Assembly: GCA_036558125.1 (NCBI GenBank)
Contig: DATBGE010000036.1
Location: forward strand, 8,881 to 72,880
Reading direction: 5' to 3'
Origin: DATBGE01 sp036558125
GTDB lineage: Bacteria; Gemmatimonadota; Gemmatimonadetes; Gemmatimonadales; GWC2-71-9
Length of the DNA stretch: 64,000 bases
The translations under genes were made by a program, and so were the position numbers. The notes under the pieces are model-generated. The model was not told the DNA's origin, did no database searches, and saw nothing but the letters and a program-made list of their open reading frames with translations. Every line of letters begins with the position of its first letter. Within the stretch, counting starts at the first letter, position 1. Below are positions 37,228 to 45,148 of the stretch, piece after piece.

Positions 37228-38034
37228 TCAGGATTCTGATTCCCCCGGCATGGTCCCCGGCGGCGGAGCGAGAGGAGCGTATCGGCTCCTGACGTAGTGT
37301 GCCACGCGGTCACCCAGATAGGCACACACCGCCGCCGAGAGGATCGGGAGCCCGAGCATCAGGAGCCGGTACATATCTCCGCTCACGACATGAGTTCCAC
37401 CGTCGCCGAGCCCCACGGAACGCAGCGCCGATTTCCAGTGCGAGTCGGTGTAGGTGTTGGCAACCCACCATCCGGCAGCAAGTCCCGCCAGCGCCGGCAG
37501 GCGGGGGAAGAGCCGATCGCGCAATTGTCGCTTCAACGCCCTGCCTAGCAGCTTCGCCTCATCCGCAAGACGACCGTTCCAGGCAACCGGTAGGGTCTCG
37601 GCGCGCACCGCCGAGGTCCGGGGCTGAGCCACCACCTTTTCAGATCGTTTGCTTCCAGCCGCGCCCATCTCCTCGTAGAACGGACGCAGGTCGCGGCGAC
37701 AGCGTTGGCGTTGGTTGCCGAGAATTGCTCGGGTGCACAATCCGCGTAGGATGACGACCGGCCGCATGGTGGGCGAGACACTGGCGTAGTCGGCTCGGTC
37801 GACTTCCAGCGAGTGCGAAATGGCCTCGCTCAACGCATCTGCGCGCCGGCGAAGGAGCCGGACGGCCTCCGGCAGCTGCTCGGCTCCGCCAAGAGGATCT
37901 CGTTCGCGGAAGTCGGCCAGCGCCTCGCCCGCCCGGGCAAGCTCGTCCCGTTCTCGTCGCTCGACCGCCCGGCGGCGGATTTCAAGAAGCAGGTCCTCGA
38001 GGATCACAACTGGTATCTCCAGAGCGATTGTCAC
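37228..38034 (-). CDS. Hypothetical membrane protein
   Basis: I do not recognise this protein. From the GTG at 38034 it has about 268 residues. The N-terminal 170 residues are charged, rich in Arg and Glu and probably helical. A hydrophobic segment follows (LPALAGLAAGWWVA, about 197-212), and a second (MYRLLMLGLPILSAAVCAYLGD) lies near the C-terminus. Start uncertain: the frame stays open upstream to 38352, but that part looks non-coding and no good ribosome-binding site was found. It converges on the efflux operon with no gap. Confidence 0.5.
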   Translation of the reverse strand: MTIALEIPVVILEDLLLEIRRRAVERRERDELARAGEALADFRERDPLGGAEQLPEAVRLLRRRADALSEAISHSLEVDRADYASVSPTMRPVVILRGLCTRAILGNQRQRCRRDLRPFYEEMGAAGSKRSEKVVAQPRTSAVRAETLPVAWNGRLADEAKLLGRALKRQLRDRLFPRLPALAGLAAGWWVANTYTDSHWKSALRSVGLGDGGTHVVSGDMYRLLMLGLPILSAAVCAYLGDRVAHYVRSRYAPLAPPPGTMPGESES

Positions 38035-38308
38035 TCCAGAATTTGCAAGAGGCGTGCACGAGGCGGCCGACCGGGGTTGGAGGGAGCCCGGGGCGGAGGA
38101 CCCGGCTCGATCTTGCAAACTCAGCCAAACCACTGCACTGTGAAGGTGGGCGGAGATCCACGCCCAACCTCTTCGACCCTCCCCCAGCGAGGGTCTTCGT
38201 GAGGCAAAGGGGGGCACACTCCCGGATCCCATCGCCAGACCTTTGCGTCGCCTCGGGCGCCGCTGCTGGGGGGCATGCGTCTCAGGCCTGACCAAAGGGG
38301 CTGTTCCG

Positions 38309-39019
38309 ATGACGACCAACAAGGATCTCAAACGCCTGGTTCGCGGGCGCATGCAGAAGACGGGCGAATCCTATACGACCGCCCGGGCTAACCTCCTGAA
38401 GCACTCTCTCACTTCTACTCTCAAGCAGGCTCCCGCGGCGATCGACTACGCCGGTCTCGCCGGCATGAGCGACGTCACGATCAAGGCCAGAACCGGGTGC
38501 ACCTGGGAGCGCTGGGTCTGGGCACTCGACCGAGTCGACGCCCACCTCTGGCCCCATCGCGAGATCGCCCGGTACGTGCGGGAGAAGTACAAGGTGCCCG
38601 ACTGGTGGACCCAGACTGTTACCGTGGGTTACGAACGGATCAAAGGGCTCCGAGTCAAAGGACAGCGGCGGGACGGCCATTTCGAGGCCAGCAAGAGCAA
38701 GGTGTTTGGGGTATCCCGGTCCTCGCTCTACCGGGCGTTCCGCGACGGGCGCACCCGTGCCCGGTGGCTCCCTGGGGTTGATCTCAAGATCCGCACGGCC
38801 ACCCGCGAGAAATCCATGCGCATTACCTGGCCGGACCAGACGCTGGTGGAGCTCAACTTCCTGTCCAAGGGAGCCCGGAAGAGCCAAGTCGCGATCCAAC
38901 ACTCGAGATTGCCGGACAAGGCCGCGGCATCGAATATGAAGGAGTTCTGGGCCACGAAACTCGCCGCTTTGCAGGACGTGCTTGGCGCGGCGGCCCTGAC
39001 TCGATCAAGGTCGGCTTGA
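38309..39019 (+). CDS. DUF4287-like protein
   Basis: About 236 residues. The N-terminal segment KDLKRLVRGRMQKTGESYTT, and later PDWWTQTVTVGYERIKGLR, resemble DUF4287-type proteins. The C-terminal half (about 125-225) looks like an SRPBCC/AHSA1-type ligand-binding fold. Function unknown. AGGGG about nine bases before the ATG supports the start. The TGA overlaps the ATG of the sulfotransferase gene by one base (TGATG), so the two are probably translated together. The 274 bases upstream hold a perfect seven-pair hairpin (38175-38195) without a T tract, and otherwise nothing clear. Confidence 0.75.
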   Translation: MTTNKDLKRLVRGRMQKTGESYTTARANLLKHSLTSTLKQAPAAIDYAGLAGMSDVTIKARTGCTWERWVWALDRVDAHLWPHREIARYVREKYKVPDWWTQTVTVGYERIKGLRVKGQRRDGHFEASKSKVFGVSRSSLYRAFRDGRTRARWLPGVDLKIRTATREKSMRITWPDQTLVELNFLSKGARKSQVAIQHSRLPDKAAASNMKEFWATKLAALQDVLGAAALTRSRSA

Positions 39020-40128
39020 TGCATCTGCTCTGGTGGATCCTCGGTACCTTCGTCGTGCTCTATCTGGTGCAGAGCATCTACCTCGGCGTGGTATTGAAGT
39101 GGGAAGACGAACAGACGGCCGGCCTCGGTTACTATGGCCGGCCGCCTGCCGAGCGGGAGGGATTCAAGCGCCGCCTCCGGCTGCACGCCGTGTTGCTGGC
39201 ACCGATCCTCTGGCTCAACGGCCGTCTCGCCAAGATGGATTTCCGCCGGGCCAGCATGAGCTACAAAGGTGTTGCCGGCCCGGCGGGAAGCTGTACACCG
39301 GAGACCTTCGCGCGGGCAGAGCAATATCAGCCTCGCCCCGAGGACATCTTCGTGGTTACCCAGATGAAGTGCGGGACCACGTGGATGCAGCACGTGGTCT
39401 ATGAGGTGTTGAACCGCGGCAATGGGAACCTGGTCGCCAGCGGCACTGAGATTTACGCGATTTCGCCCTGGATCGAGGGGCGGCGCAGCGTGTCGCTGGA
39501 ACAGGCCCCCATGATCGGCACCGAGCGGCCTTCTCGCATCATCAAGACCCATCTCCCTGCTCAACTCTGTCCCGCGTCGCCCCAGGCCCGCTACATCTAC
39601 GTCGCGCGGCATCCGGTCTCCTGCTTCGCGAGTTGCGTGGACTTCGTCGCAACCAACGTGGGGCGCATGGCACCTCCCCCGGCGGCATTCGAGGAGTGGT
39701 ATCGCTCGTCCGAGCTCATGTGGTGGGGCACCTGGCCGGACCATGTCGCCGGCTGGTGGGCTCGGAGCCAGAAGGATGGGAACGTACTGTTCTTATACTT
39801 CGAGGATCTCAAGCGCGACCTGCCCGCCATCGTGCGCCAGGTGGCAGGGTTCCTCGGGGTGAAACCATTGACCGACCACGAGCTAAAGCAGGTGGTCGAG
39901 AAGTGTAGTTTCGCCTATATGCAGGAGCACAAGAACAATTTCGAGATGCAGCCGCCTCACCTGATGCAGACCAACGCCGACCTGTTCGTGCGAGGCACGG
40001 CGGACCGGCACAAGGACGTGGCGCCCGAAGTACGACAGCGGCTCGGCGCGTGGGCGGTCCAGCAGCTCGACGGAAGCGCATTTCCGCTCCGCAAGGCTTA
40101 CCCGGACGTCATCGGGGAGGCGAGGTAG
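39019..40128 (+). CDS. Sulfotransferase-domain membrane protein
   Basis: About 369 residues. An N-terminal membrane helix (LLWWILGTFVVLYLVQSIYL) precedes a PAPS-dependent sulfotransferase domain. The 5'-phosphosulfate loop is QMKCGTTWMQ (about 114-123; K and GTTW as in the family's PKSGTTW) and the 3'-phosphate site is ARHPVSCFAS (about 196-205). The likely reaction is sulfate transfer from PAPS to a hydroxyl or amine on a small molecule, lipid or glycan. The membrane anchor suggests a membrane-associated acceptor. The start overlaps the preceding stop; a TTG three bases earlier is possible. Confidence 0.87.
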   Translation: MHLLWWILGTFVVLYLVQSIYLGVVLKWEDEQTAGLGYYGRPPAEREGFKRRLRLHAVLLAPILWLNGRLAKMDFRRASMSYKGVAGPAGSCTPETFARAEQYQPRPEDIFVVTQMKCGTTWMQHVVYEVLNRGNGNLVASGTEIYAISPWIEGRRSVSLEQAPMIGTERPSRIIKTHLPAQLCPASPQARYIYVARHPVSCFASCVDFVATNVGRMAPPPAAFEEWYRSSELMWWGTWPDHVAGWWARSQKDGNVLFLYFEDLKRDLPAIVRQVAGFLGVKPLTDHELKQVVEKCSFAYMQEHKNNFEMQPPHLMQTNADLFVRGTADRHKDVAPEVRQRLGAWAVQQLDGSAFPLRKAYPDVIGEAR

Positions 40129-40204
40129 TCGCGATTTCCGCATCAGCCCCATCGCCCAAGGAGGAGACCATGGTGCGGGGCAGAACTCATTTCTCCGGAA
40201 TCCA

Positions 40205-40708
40205 ATGCTGGAAGATCAGGGCAAGCTTGCCGGCGAGTTGCGACAAATCCTGCTTCGGAATTCCTCGCTCTGGCCCCCGACTGACCTCACCGCGGCAACC
40301 AGGGGTGTCGCGGCGGCGGTCCAGGTTGACGGCGGCCTCGGACTCTGGGCCTCGGATCCTGTCGGGTCCGCGAAACCGTATCGTACGCTTCGCGCCGACA
40401 GCAAGCCGGTCTACGAGAGTCCCGACCCGGCCCAGGCAGCGGCCGTTGCTGCCGCGCTTAACGAAGTCACCTGGAATCAGGTGAAAACGGCCAAGACTTT
40501 CGACATCGATCACCTGGCATTCCTGTCCGACCTCGCCGATTCCCGATCCCTCGGCTGGCTACCGGCCGGGGCCGCGAGCGACATCCGGCGGATCGCCGAC
40601 GATGTCGCACCGCAAATCGACAAGATCCTCGAGGGCCAGGCCAGCATGCGGCAACGCGCCCTCCCGACAAACCTGCGACGTACCGCGGACCGCCTCGAAA
40701 CGCGTTAA
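40205..40708 (+). CDS. Hypothetical protein
   Basis: A 167-residue, Ala/Leu/Asp-rich, probably helical soluble protein that I do not recognise. It has no signal peptide. Third-position GC is high like that of its neighbours, which supports real coding. Oddly, the best translation signal nearby (AAGGAGGAGACC before the ATG at 40170) opens a different frame. The gene may therefore have suffered a frameshift near 40200, or the upstream ORF may be a separate short reading frame. The ATG at 40205 has only a weak GGAA upstream. Confidence 0.5.
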   Translation: MLEDQGKLAGELRQILLRNSSLWPPTDLTAATRGVAAAVQVDGGLGLWASDPVGSAKPYRTLRADSKPVYESPDPAQAAAVAAALNEVTWNQVKTAKTFDIDHLAFLSDLADSRSLGWLPAGAASDIRRIADDVAPQIDKILEGQASMRQRALPTNLRRTADRLETR

Positions 40709-40773
40709 GCCCACCCGGCAGGCCAGACCGGACCCTCTCGGATCCGGCCCGGACGCCAGAATTCAAGAGGGAA

Positions 40774-41307
40774 TCAGGTCGCGTATCCCAGCTTCTTTTG
40801 CAGGTTCTGCGCGGCAACCAGGTGCCCCTGGAATGCCGGCGCTGCTTTTTCAATGAAGGCCTTGAGCTCCGGATTCTTGGCAGCCGGCAGCAGGGTCTTC
40901 GTCATGTAATCGATGACCGCCTGGTGGTACTCGATCTCGTGCGCCAGCCAATCCTTGTCGAAATCGGCCCCAGACTTCGCCTTGAGTGCGCTCACGACCT
41001 TGTCGTGTTCCTGATCGCCCTTGTTGTCAGCCGGAAGAACCGGATTCACCTTGATCTTCTTCGCCAGTTCTTCCGCCTGTTCCTTCAGTCCTTTGTGGGC
41101 ATCGGCGAACATCTTGCCCATCTCCTTCACTTCCTTGTCGGTGGCCTTGTCGGCAGCGAGGTTGCCGGTGTCGACGTCCTTCTGATTCGCCTTTACGAAG
41201 ATGGCGACGATGTTGCCGTCGTTGAGTGTCGTTGTGTCCTGAGCAGGCAGGCTTGGAGCCGTAAGAACGAGCGCGCCGAGACCGGCCGCGAGTGCGAGCT
41301 TCAGCAT
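40774..41307 (-). CDS. DUF4142 secreted protein
   Basis: A 177-residue protein with a cleavable signal peptide (MLKLALAAGLGALVLTAPSL, cut near PAQ). A ferritin-like helical DUF4142 domain follows, with characteristic segments FVKANQKDVDTGNLAADKA, WLAHEIEYHQAVIDYM and QGHLVAAQNLQ. Members are periplasmic and often annotated as putative outer-membrane or stress proteins; the biochemical role is not known. It is divergent from the SufR-like regulator, with an AT-rich dyad between them. Confidence 0.88.
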   Translation of the reverse strand: MLKLALAAGLGALVLTAPSLPAQDTTTLNDGNIVAIFVKANQKDVDTGNLAADKATDKEVKEMGKMFADAHKGLKEQAEELAKKIKVNPVLPADNKGDQEHDKVVSALKAKSGADFDKDWLAHEIEYHQAVIDYMTKTLLPAAKNPELKAFIEKAAPAFQGHLVAAQNLQKKLGYAT

Positions 41308-41390
41308 GTTTACTCCAGGTGAGGGTTGAGGTCCGGCCCTGGTAGGTCCGGGGGGAACGCCACTCTACCGTAAGCCTTTCATGCCAATAA

Positions 41391-41424
41391 ATCAAGTATT
41401 ATATTGAATTATTGTAATATTGAT
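41391..41424. promoter_or_regulatory. AT-rich dyad between DUF4142 and SufR-like genes
   Basis: ATCAA-G-TATTA (41391-41401) mirrors TAATA-TTGAT (41415-41424) around an AT-rich centre, in a gap that is strikingly AT-rich against the surroundings. It lies 30 bases upstream of the regulator's ATG and is a probable operator for autoregulation and/or for the divergent DUF4142 gene. Confidence 0.45.
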
Positions 41425-41452
41425 CACACTAGACCCTGCTGAGGAGGAGCCG

Positions 41453-42088
41453 ATGCCCACACGGCACTGGGACCGGAGCTTTCTGGAGAGCAGCCAGGGA
41501 AGAATCATCGCGCTGCTTCGGCAGGGCAGCCGGACGATCGAGGAGCTCTCCACCGCCCTCGGCCTGACTGGCAATGCGGTCCGAAGCCACATCACGGCGC
41601 TTGAAAGGAACGGATTCGTGGTTCCGGCAGAGCAGCGCCGCACCAGCCGCAAGCCAGCCCAGGCCTACGCGATCCGCCCGGAGGCGGAGCAGCGGCTTTC
41701 CAAGGCCTACGCACCAGTGCTCGCGGGACTGCTCCGGGTACTGGCCCGTAAGATGGATCCCGCCGAGCTGCGAGGATTGATGCGCGAGGTGGGAGAGGAG
41801 CTTGCGCTGGGTCACGCCGCCCCGAAAGGCGACCGAGTCGCGGCAGCGCGAGTGGCAGCCATGGTCCTGAATGATCTGGGCGGGGCGGTAGCGGTGGAGC
41901 ACAACAACGACGAGCTGCGGCTGAGAGGTGATGGCTGCCCGCTGGCCGACGCCGTCCGTGTCCATCCCGAAGCGTGTCGTGCGGTGGGCGCTCTAGTGAG
42001 CCGAGTGGTCGGGGCGTCGGTAACCGAGGAGTGTGATCATGGTGACCGTCCCCGGTGCAACTTCAGGATTGCCAACCCCCCGAGCTGA
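41453..42088 (+). CDS. SufR-like iron-sulfur helix-turn-helix regulator
   Basis: About 211 residues. There is an N-terminal winged helix-turn-helix (TIEELSTALGLTGNAVRSHI) and a C-terminal cysteine-rich segment (GDGCPLADAVRVHPEAC, then EECDHGDRPRCNF). Three of the cysteines have C-x12-C-x27-C spacing, which as far as I recall is the pattern of mycobacterial SufR; a fourth Cys and a His lie between. It is therefore likely to sense Fe-S status, iron or oxidants. No suf genes are in the window, so its target is open. The ATG at 41453 has a strong GAGGAGGAG site. Confidence 0.78.
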   Translation: MPTRHWDRSFLESSQGRIIALLRQGSRTIEELSTALGLTGNAVRSHITALERNGFVVPAEQRRTSRKPAQAYAIRPEAEQRLSKAYAPVLAGLLRVLARKMDPAELRGLMREVGEELALGHAAPKGDRVAAARVAAMVLNDLGGAVAVEHNNDELRLRGDGCPLADAVRVHPEACRAVGALVSRVVGASVTEECDHGDRPRCNFRIANPPS

Positions 42089-42229
42089 CCATTCCCTTTC
42101 CCTCGCCGAGTAAGCTTCAGGCCCACGAGTGTTCGGACCACGGGTGTGCGGAGCACCCATGTCGATTCGGGCCCTCCCCAAACGACCAATTGACGTCCGG
42201 TTCCATTTCACCTCGATTGGGAGGAAGCC

Positions 42230-42586
42230 ATGAATTACCTGTGCCTGATCTATTCAGACGAGACCCAGTGGCAGAAGCTGCCCAAAGCCGAGACCGACAA
42301 GATGATGGCAGAGTTCTTCGCATTCACCGATAGCATCAAGGCCAGCGGCCAGTACGTCGGGAGTAACCGGCTGCAGCCGACCCATTCGGCGACGACCGTC
42401 CGAGTCCGCGATGGTAAGGTCTCCACTACCGACGGGCCGTTCGCGGAAACCAGGGAGCAACTCGGAGGCTATTATCTGGTCGAGGCCAATGATTTGAACG
42501 ACGCGATCCGGATAGCCTCGAGAATTCCCGCCGCGCGGCTCGGAAGCATCGAGGTCCGTCCCATCTGGGAGGTCGTCCGCCCCTAG
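42230..42586 (+). CDS. DGPF/YCII-domain protein
   Basis: A 118-residue YCII-related (DGPF) protein with the family motif TDGPFAETREQLGGYYLVEA and an N-terminal MNYLCLIYSDE strand. These small dimeric alpha/beta proteins are typically encoded beside ECF42 sigma factors, exactly as here. The function is unknown. There is a strong GGGAGGAAG ribosome-binding site. The ECF42 gene follows at once. Confidence 0.92.
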   Translation: MNYLCLIYSDETQWQKLPKAETDKMMAEFFAFTDSIKASGQYVGSNRLQPTHSATTVRVRDGKVSTTDGPFAETREQLGGYYLVEANDLNDAIRIASRIPAARLGSIEVRPIWEVVRP

Positions 42587-42604
42587 TTGGAGAGAGCAGG
42601 AGGA

Positions 42605-43873
42605 ATGAGCGAGGTCATTGCCGAACCGATTCGCGCCGTAGTGGATGCGGTCTATCGTTCCGACTCACGGCGCGTCCTCGCCACCCTGATCCGGCTGCTG
42701 GGGGACTTCGACCTTGCCGAGGAAGCGCTCCATGAGGCGTTCGCCGCGGCGGTTGAGCGCTGGCCCCAGGATGGGGTTCCGGCCAATCCACGAGCGTGGC
42801 TCGTTTCGACCGGGCGGTTCAAGGCGATCGATGGTCTCCGGCGGCGGGCTCGCTTCGACGCGGCACTCGTGGAGCTGGCGGACCGCCTGGGTGCCAGTAG
42901 TGAGCCGGACATGATTCCCGACGAAGACGGCATCGAAGACGACCGGCTGCGGCTGATCTTCACCTGCTGCCATCCCGCTCTACCTCCGGATTCCCAGCTG
43001 GCGCTCACGTTGCGGGAAGTCTGCGGCCTCCCGACCGAAGCCATTGCGCGCGCCTTTCTGACCAAGGCTCCCACCGTGGCGCAACGGATCGTCCGCGCCA
43101 AGGCGAAGATCCGGGACGCCGGCATACCATATCAGGTCCCCTCGAGAGCCGATCTTCCCGACCGCCTGGCGTTGGTGCTGCACGTGGTCTACCTCGTCTT
43201 CAACGAAGGGTACGCTCCGTCTTCCGGGGCATCGCTGACCCGGCATGACCTCTCCGAAGAGGCGATCCGGCTGGGTCGTCTCCTGGTGGAGCTCCTCCCC
43301 GAGCCGGAAGTCCTCGGACTGCTGGCGCTGATGCTGCTGCATGAATCGCGGCGGGCTGCGCGAAGCACATTATCGGGTGACGTGGTCCTGCTGGATGAGC
43401 AGGATCGCTCGCTCTGGGATCGGGAGAGGATGGCGGAGGGGACCGCCCTGCTCGAGGAGGCTCTCTCCTCTCGTCGGTTCGGGTTCTTCACCCTCCAGGC
43501 CGCCATCGCGGCGGTCCACGCCGAAGCTGCCCGCGCGGCCGATACCGATTGGGAGCAGATCATCGGACTCTACGATCTCCTCCTTCAGGAGAGCCGGTCG
43601 CCCGTAATCGAATTGAACCGGGCGGCGGCAGTTGCCATGCGCGACGGTCCGGCAGCCGGGCTCGCCTTGATTGACGATATCCTCAATCGCGGGGATCTCG
43701 AGGACTATCACCTCGCGCATTCGGCGCGGGCCGATCTCTGCCGGCGGTTGGGAAGAAATGAGGAAGCTCGCGCGTCGTACCAACGCGCCCTCGAGCTGGC
43801 CCGCCTGGACCCGGAGCGCCGGTTTCTGGAGCGGCGACTGAGCGAGCTGTCCTCACTAACGATTGGAGACTGA
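42605..43873 (+). CDS. ECF42-type RNA polymerase sigma factor with TPR-like C-terminal domain
   Basis: About 422 residues. Sigma region 2 (RRVLATLIRLLGDFDLAEEA, then RAWLVSTGRFKAIDGLRRR) and region 4 (LRLIFTCCHPALPPDSQLAL, TKAPTVAQRIVRAKAKIRDA) are followed by about 220 helical residues typical of ECF42 proteins. That C-terminal domain is needed for function in the group and replaces an anti-sigma factor. The ATG at 42605 is preferred over the TTG at 42587. The DGPF gene immediately upstream and the SDR gene one base downstream suggest one operon. Confidence 0.92.
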   Translation: MSEVIAEPIRAVVDAVYRSDSRRVLATLIRLLGDFDLAEEALHEAFAAAVERWPQDGVPANPRAWLVSTGRFKAIDGLRRRARFDAALVELADRLGASSEPDMIPDEDGIEDDRLRLIFTCCHPALPPDSQLALTLREVCGLPTEAIARAFLTKAPTVAQRIVRAKAKIRDAGIPYQVPSRADLPDRLALVLHVVYLVFNEGYAPSSGASLTRHDLSEEAIRLGRLLVELLPEPEVLGLLALMLLHESRRAARSTLSGDVVLLDEQDRSLWDRERMAEGTALLEEALSSRRFGFFTLQAAIAAVHAEAARAADTDWEQIIGLYDLLLQESRSPVIELNRAAAVAMRDGPAAGLALIDDILNRGDLEDYHLAHSARADLCRRLGRNEEARASYQRALELARLDPERRFLERRLSELSSLTIGD

Positions 43874-43874
43874 C

Positions 43875-44723
43875 ATGGCTGCGGACGATCTCGCGGGACG
43901 CAGCTTCTTCGTTACCGGCGCTAATTCCGGTATCGGCCGCTCGATGACCGAGGCACTGGCCGCGCGGGGAGCGAGCATTGTACTGGCCGCGCGCTCGGAG
44001 GAGCGCACCCGGCCAGTGCTCGACGGCATCCGCCGCCAATACCCGTCCAGCGACGTTCAGTGGTTGCAGATGGATCTGGCCGATCTCGACTCGGTGCGCC
44101 GCGCGGCGGGCGCATACCTCGAATCGGGAAAGCCGATCGATGTCCTGGTGAACAACGCAGGCATTGCCGGGACCAACGCGCTCAGTCCGCAGGGGTTCGA
44201 TGTCACCTATGCGACGAACCACATCGGCCCCTTCCTGCTGACCAACCTGCTGCTCCCGCGCATCCGTGAGGCCTCCCAGGGACGGATCGTCAACGTCGCC
44301 AGCTCAGCCCACTTCACGGTGAAACAGATGGACTGGAGCACGCTCGAACGCCGAACGACTCCCCGGCGCAGCGGCTTCCCCGACTACGCCATGACCAAGC
44401 TCATGAACGTGCTGCACGCGAAGGAGCTGGCCCGCCGGTTGACGGGCACCGCGGTGACGACCTACGCGGTCCATCCCGGGGCCGTCGCCACCAACATCTG
44501 GCGCTCACTCCCCGGACCGGTGCAGTGGTTCATCAAGCTGTTCATGCTGTCCAACGAACAAGGCGCCGTTCCCCTGCTACACTGCGCGACGGCGCCGGAG
44601 CTGGCGAGCCAGACCGGCCGCTATTACAACCGTTCTCGGGGGATCTCTCCCAGCCCGCTGGCGACTGACGATAACCTGGCTCGGGAGCTCTGGATCAGGA
44701 CGGAGGCCATCGTCGGAGCCTGA
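43875..44723 (+). CDS. Short-chain dehydrogenase/reductase (retinol-dehydrogenase-like)
   Basis: A 282-residue classical SDR. The nucleotide-binding TGANSGIG is at about 14-21, NNAG at about 92, and the catalytic Tyr-x-x-x-Lys is in DYAMTKLMN. An Arg after the first beta strand suggests NADP(H). Overall it resembles retinol-dehydrogenase-like SDRs; the true substrate is unknown. Starting one base after the sigma factor stop, it is probably co-transcribed and possibly part of the ECF42-controlled unit. Confidence 0.92.
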   Translation: MAADDLAGRSFFVTGANSGIGRSMTEALAARGASIVLAARSEERTRPVLDGIRRQYPSSDVQWLQMDLADLDSVRRAAGAYLESGKPIDVLVNNAGIAGTNALSPQGFDVTYATNHIGPFLLTNLLLPRIREASQGRIVNVASSAHFTVKQMDWSTLERRTTPRRSGFPDYAMTKLMNVLHAKELARRLTGTAVTTYAVHPGAVATNIWRSLPGPVQWFIKLFMLSNEQGAVPLLHCATAPELASQTGRYYNRSRGISPSPLATDDNLARELWIRTEAIVGA

Positions 44724-44759
44724 GTTCGGTACCGCGGCTCTGGTAGTCCCTCACTCCCC

Positions 44760-44798
44760 TTGCACTTCTACATGAGTTCGCGTACACTCTTGTAGAAG
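44760..44798 (+). promoter_or_regulatory. Promoter with long inverted repeat upstream of PadR/ADOP
   Basis: A 13-base arm (44765-44777, CTTCTACATGAGT) and its inverted partner (44786-44798) match at 12 of 13 positions around an eight-base centre. A possible -10 TACACT (44783-44788), 17 bases after TTGCAC (44760-44765), lies inside the repeat; the -35 is poor. The repeat ends 14 bases before the padR ATG, so PadR binding would block transcription. A hairpin role in RNA is also possible. Confidence 0.6.
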
Positions 44799-44812
44799 CC
44801 ATAGGGGAAGAC

Positions 44813-45145
44813 ATGTCCGAAGAACGGCTCGACCTGCCGCAAGGCACGCTCGACCTCCTGATCCTGAAGGCCCTCTCGCTGGGTCCCCAGCACGGCTGGG
44901 CCATCTCGGAGCGCCTGCATCAGGTCTCCCGTGCCACGCTCCAGGTGCCGCAGGGATCGCTCTACCCGGCGCTGCACCGGCTGGAGCGGCGGGGCTGGAT
45001 CTCCGCCCGCTGGGATACTTCCGACAACAATCGGAAAGCGAAGTACTACGAGCTCACCAGGAGCGGCCGGCGCCAGCTGGAGGACGAGGCCGAGGATTGG
45101 CGTCGCCTGACCGCGGCGGTGGAACTCGTTCTGGCGATGCGCTGA
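44813..45145 (+). CDS. PadR family regulator of the adjacent ADOP permease
   Basis: A 110-residue PadR regulator, close in sequence to the one at 30386-30718: PQGTLDLLILKALSLGPQHG, PQGSLYPALHRLERRGWI, ending in a short dimerisation helix. It lies three bases before the ADOP permease gene, in the same direction, and behind the 34-base inverted repeat that is its likely operator. Confidence 0.93.
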   Translation: MSEERLDLPQGTLDLLILKALSLGPQHGWAISERLHQVSRATLQVPQGSLYPALHRLERRGWISARWDTSDNNRKAKYYELTRSGRRQLEDEAEDWRRLTAAVELVLAMR

Positions 45146-45148
45146 GCG

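Noticed and set aside
38175..38195. Perfect seven-pair hairpin as a terminator
   Set aside because: No T tract on either strand and no gene ends nearby; kept only as a note.
38035..38352. N-terminal extension of the 37228-38034 gene
   Set aside because: Low-complexity Arg/Pro/Ser translation with no start signal. It overlaps the upstream region of the divergent DUF4287 gene.
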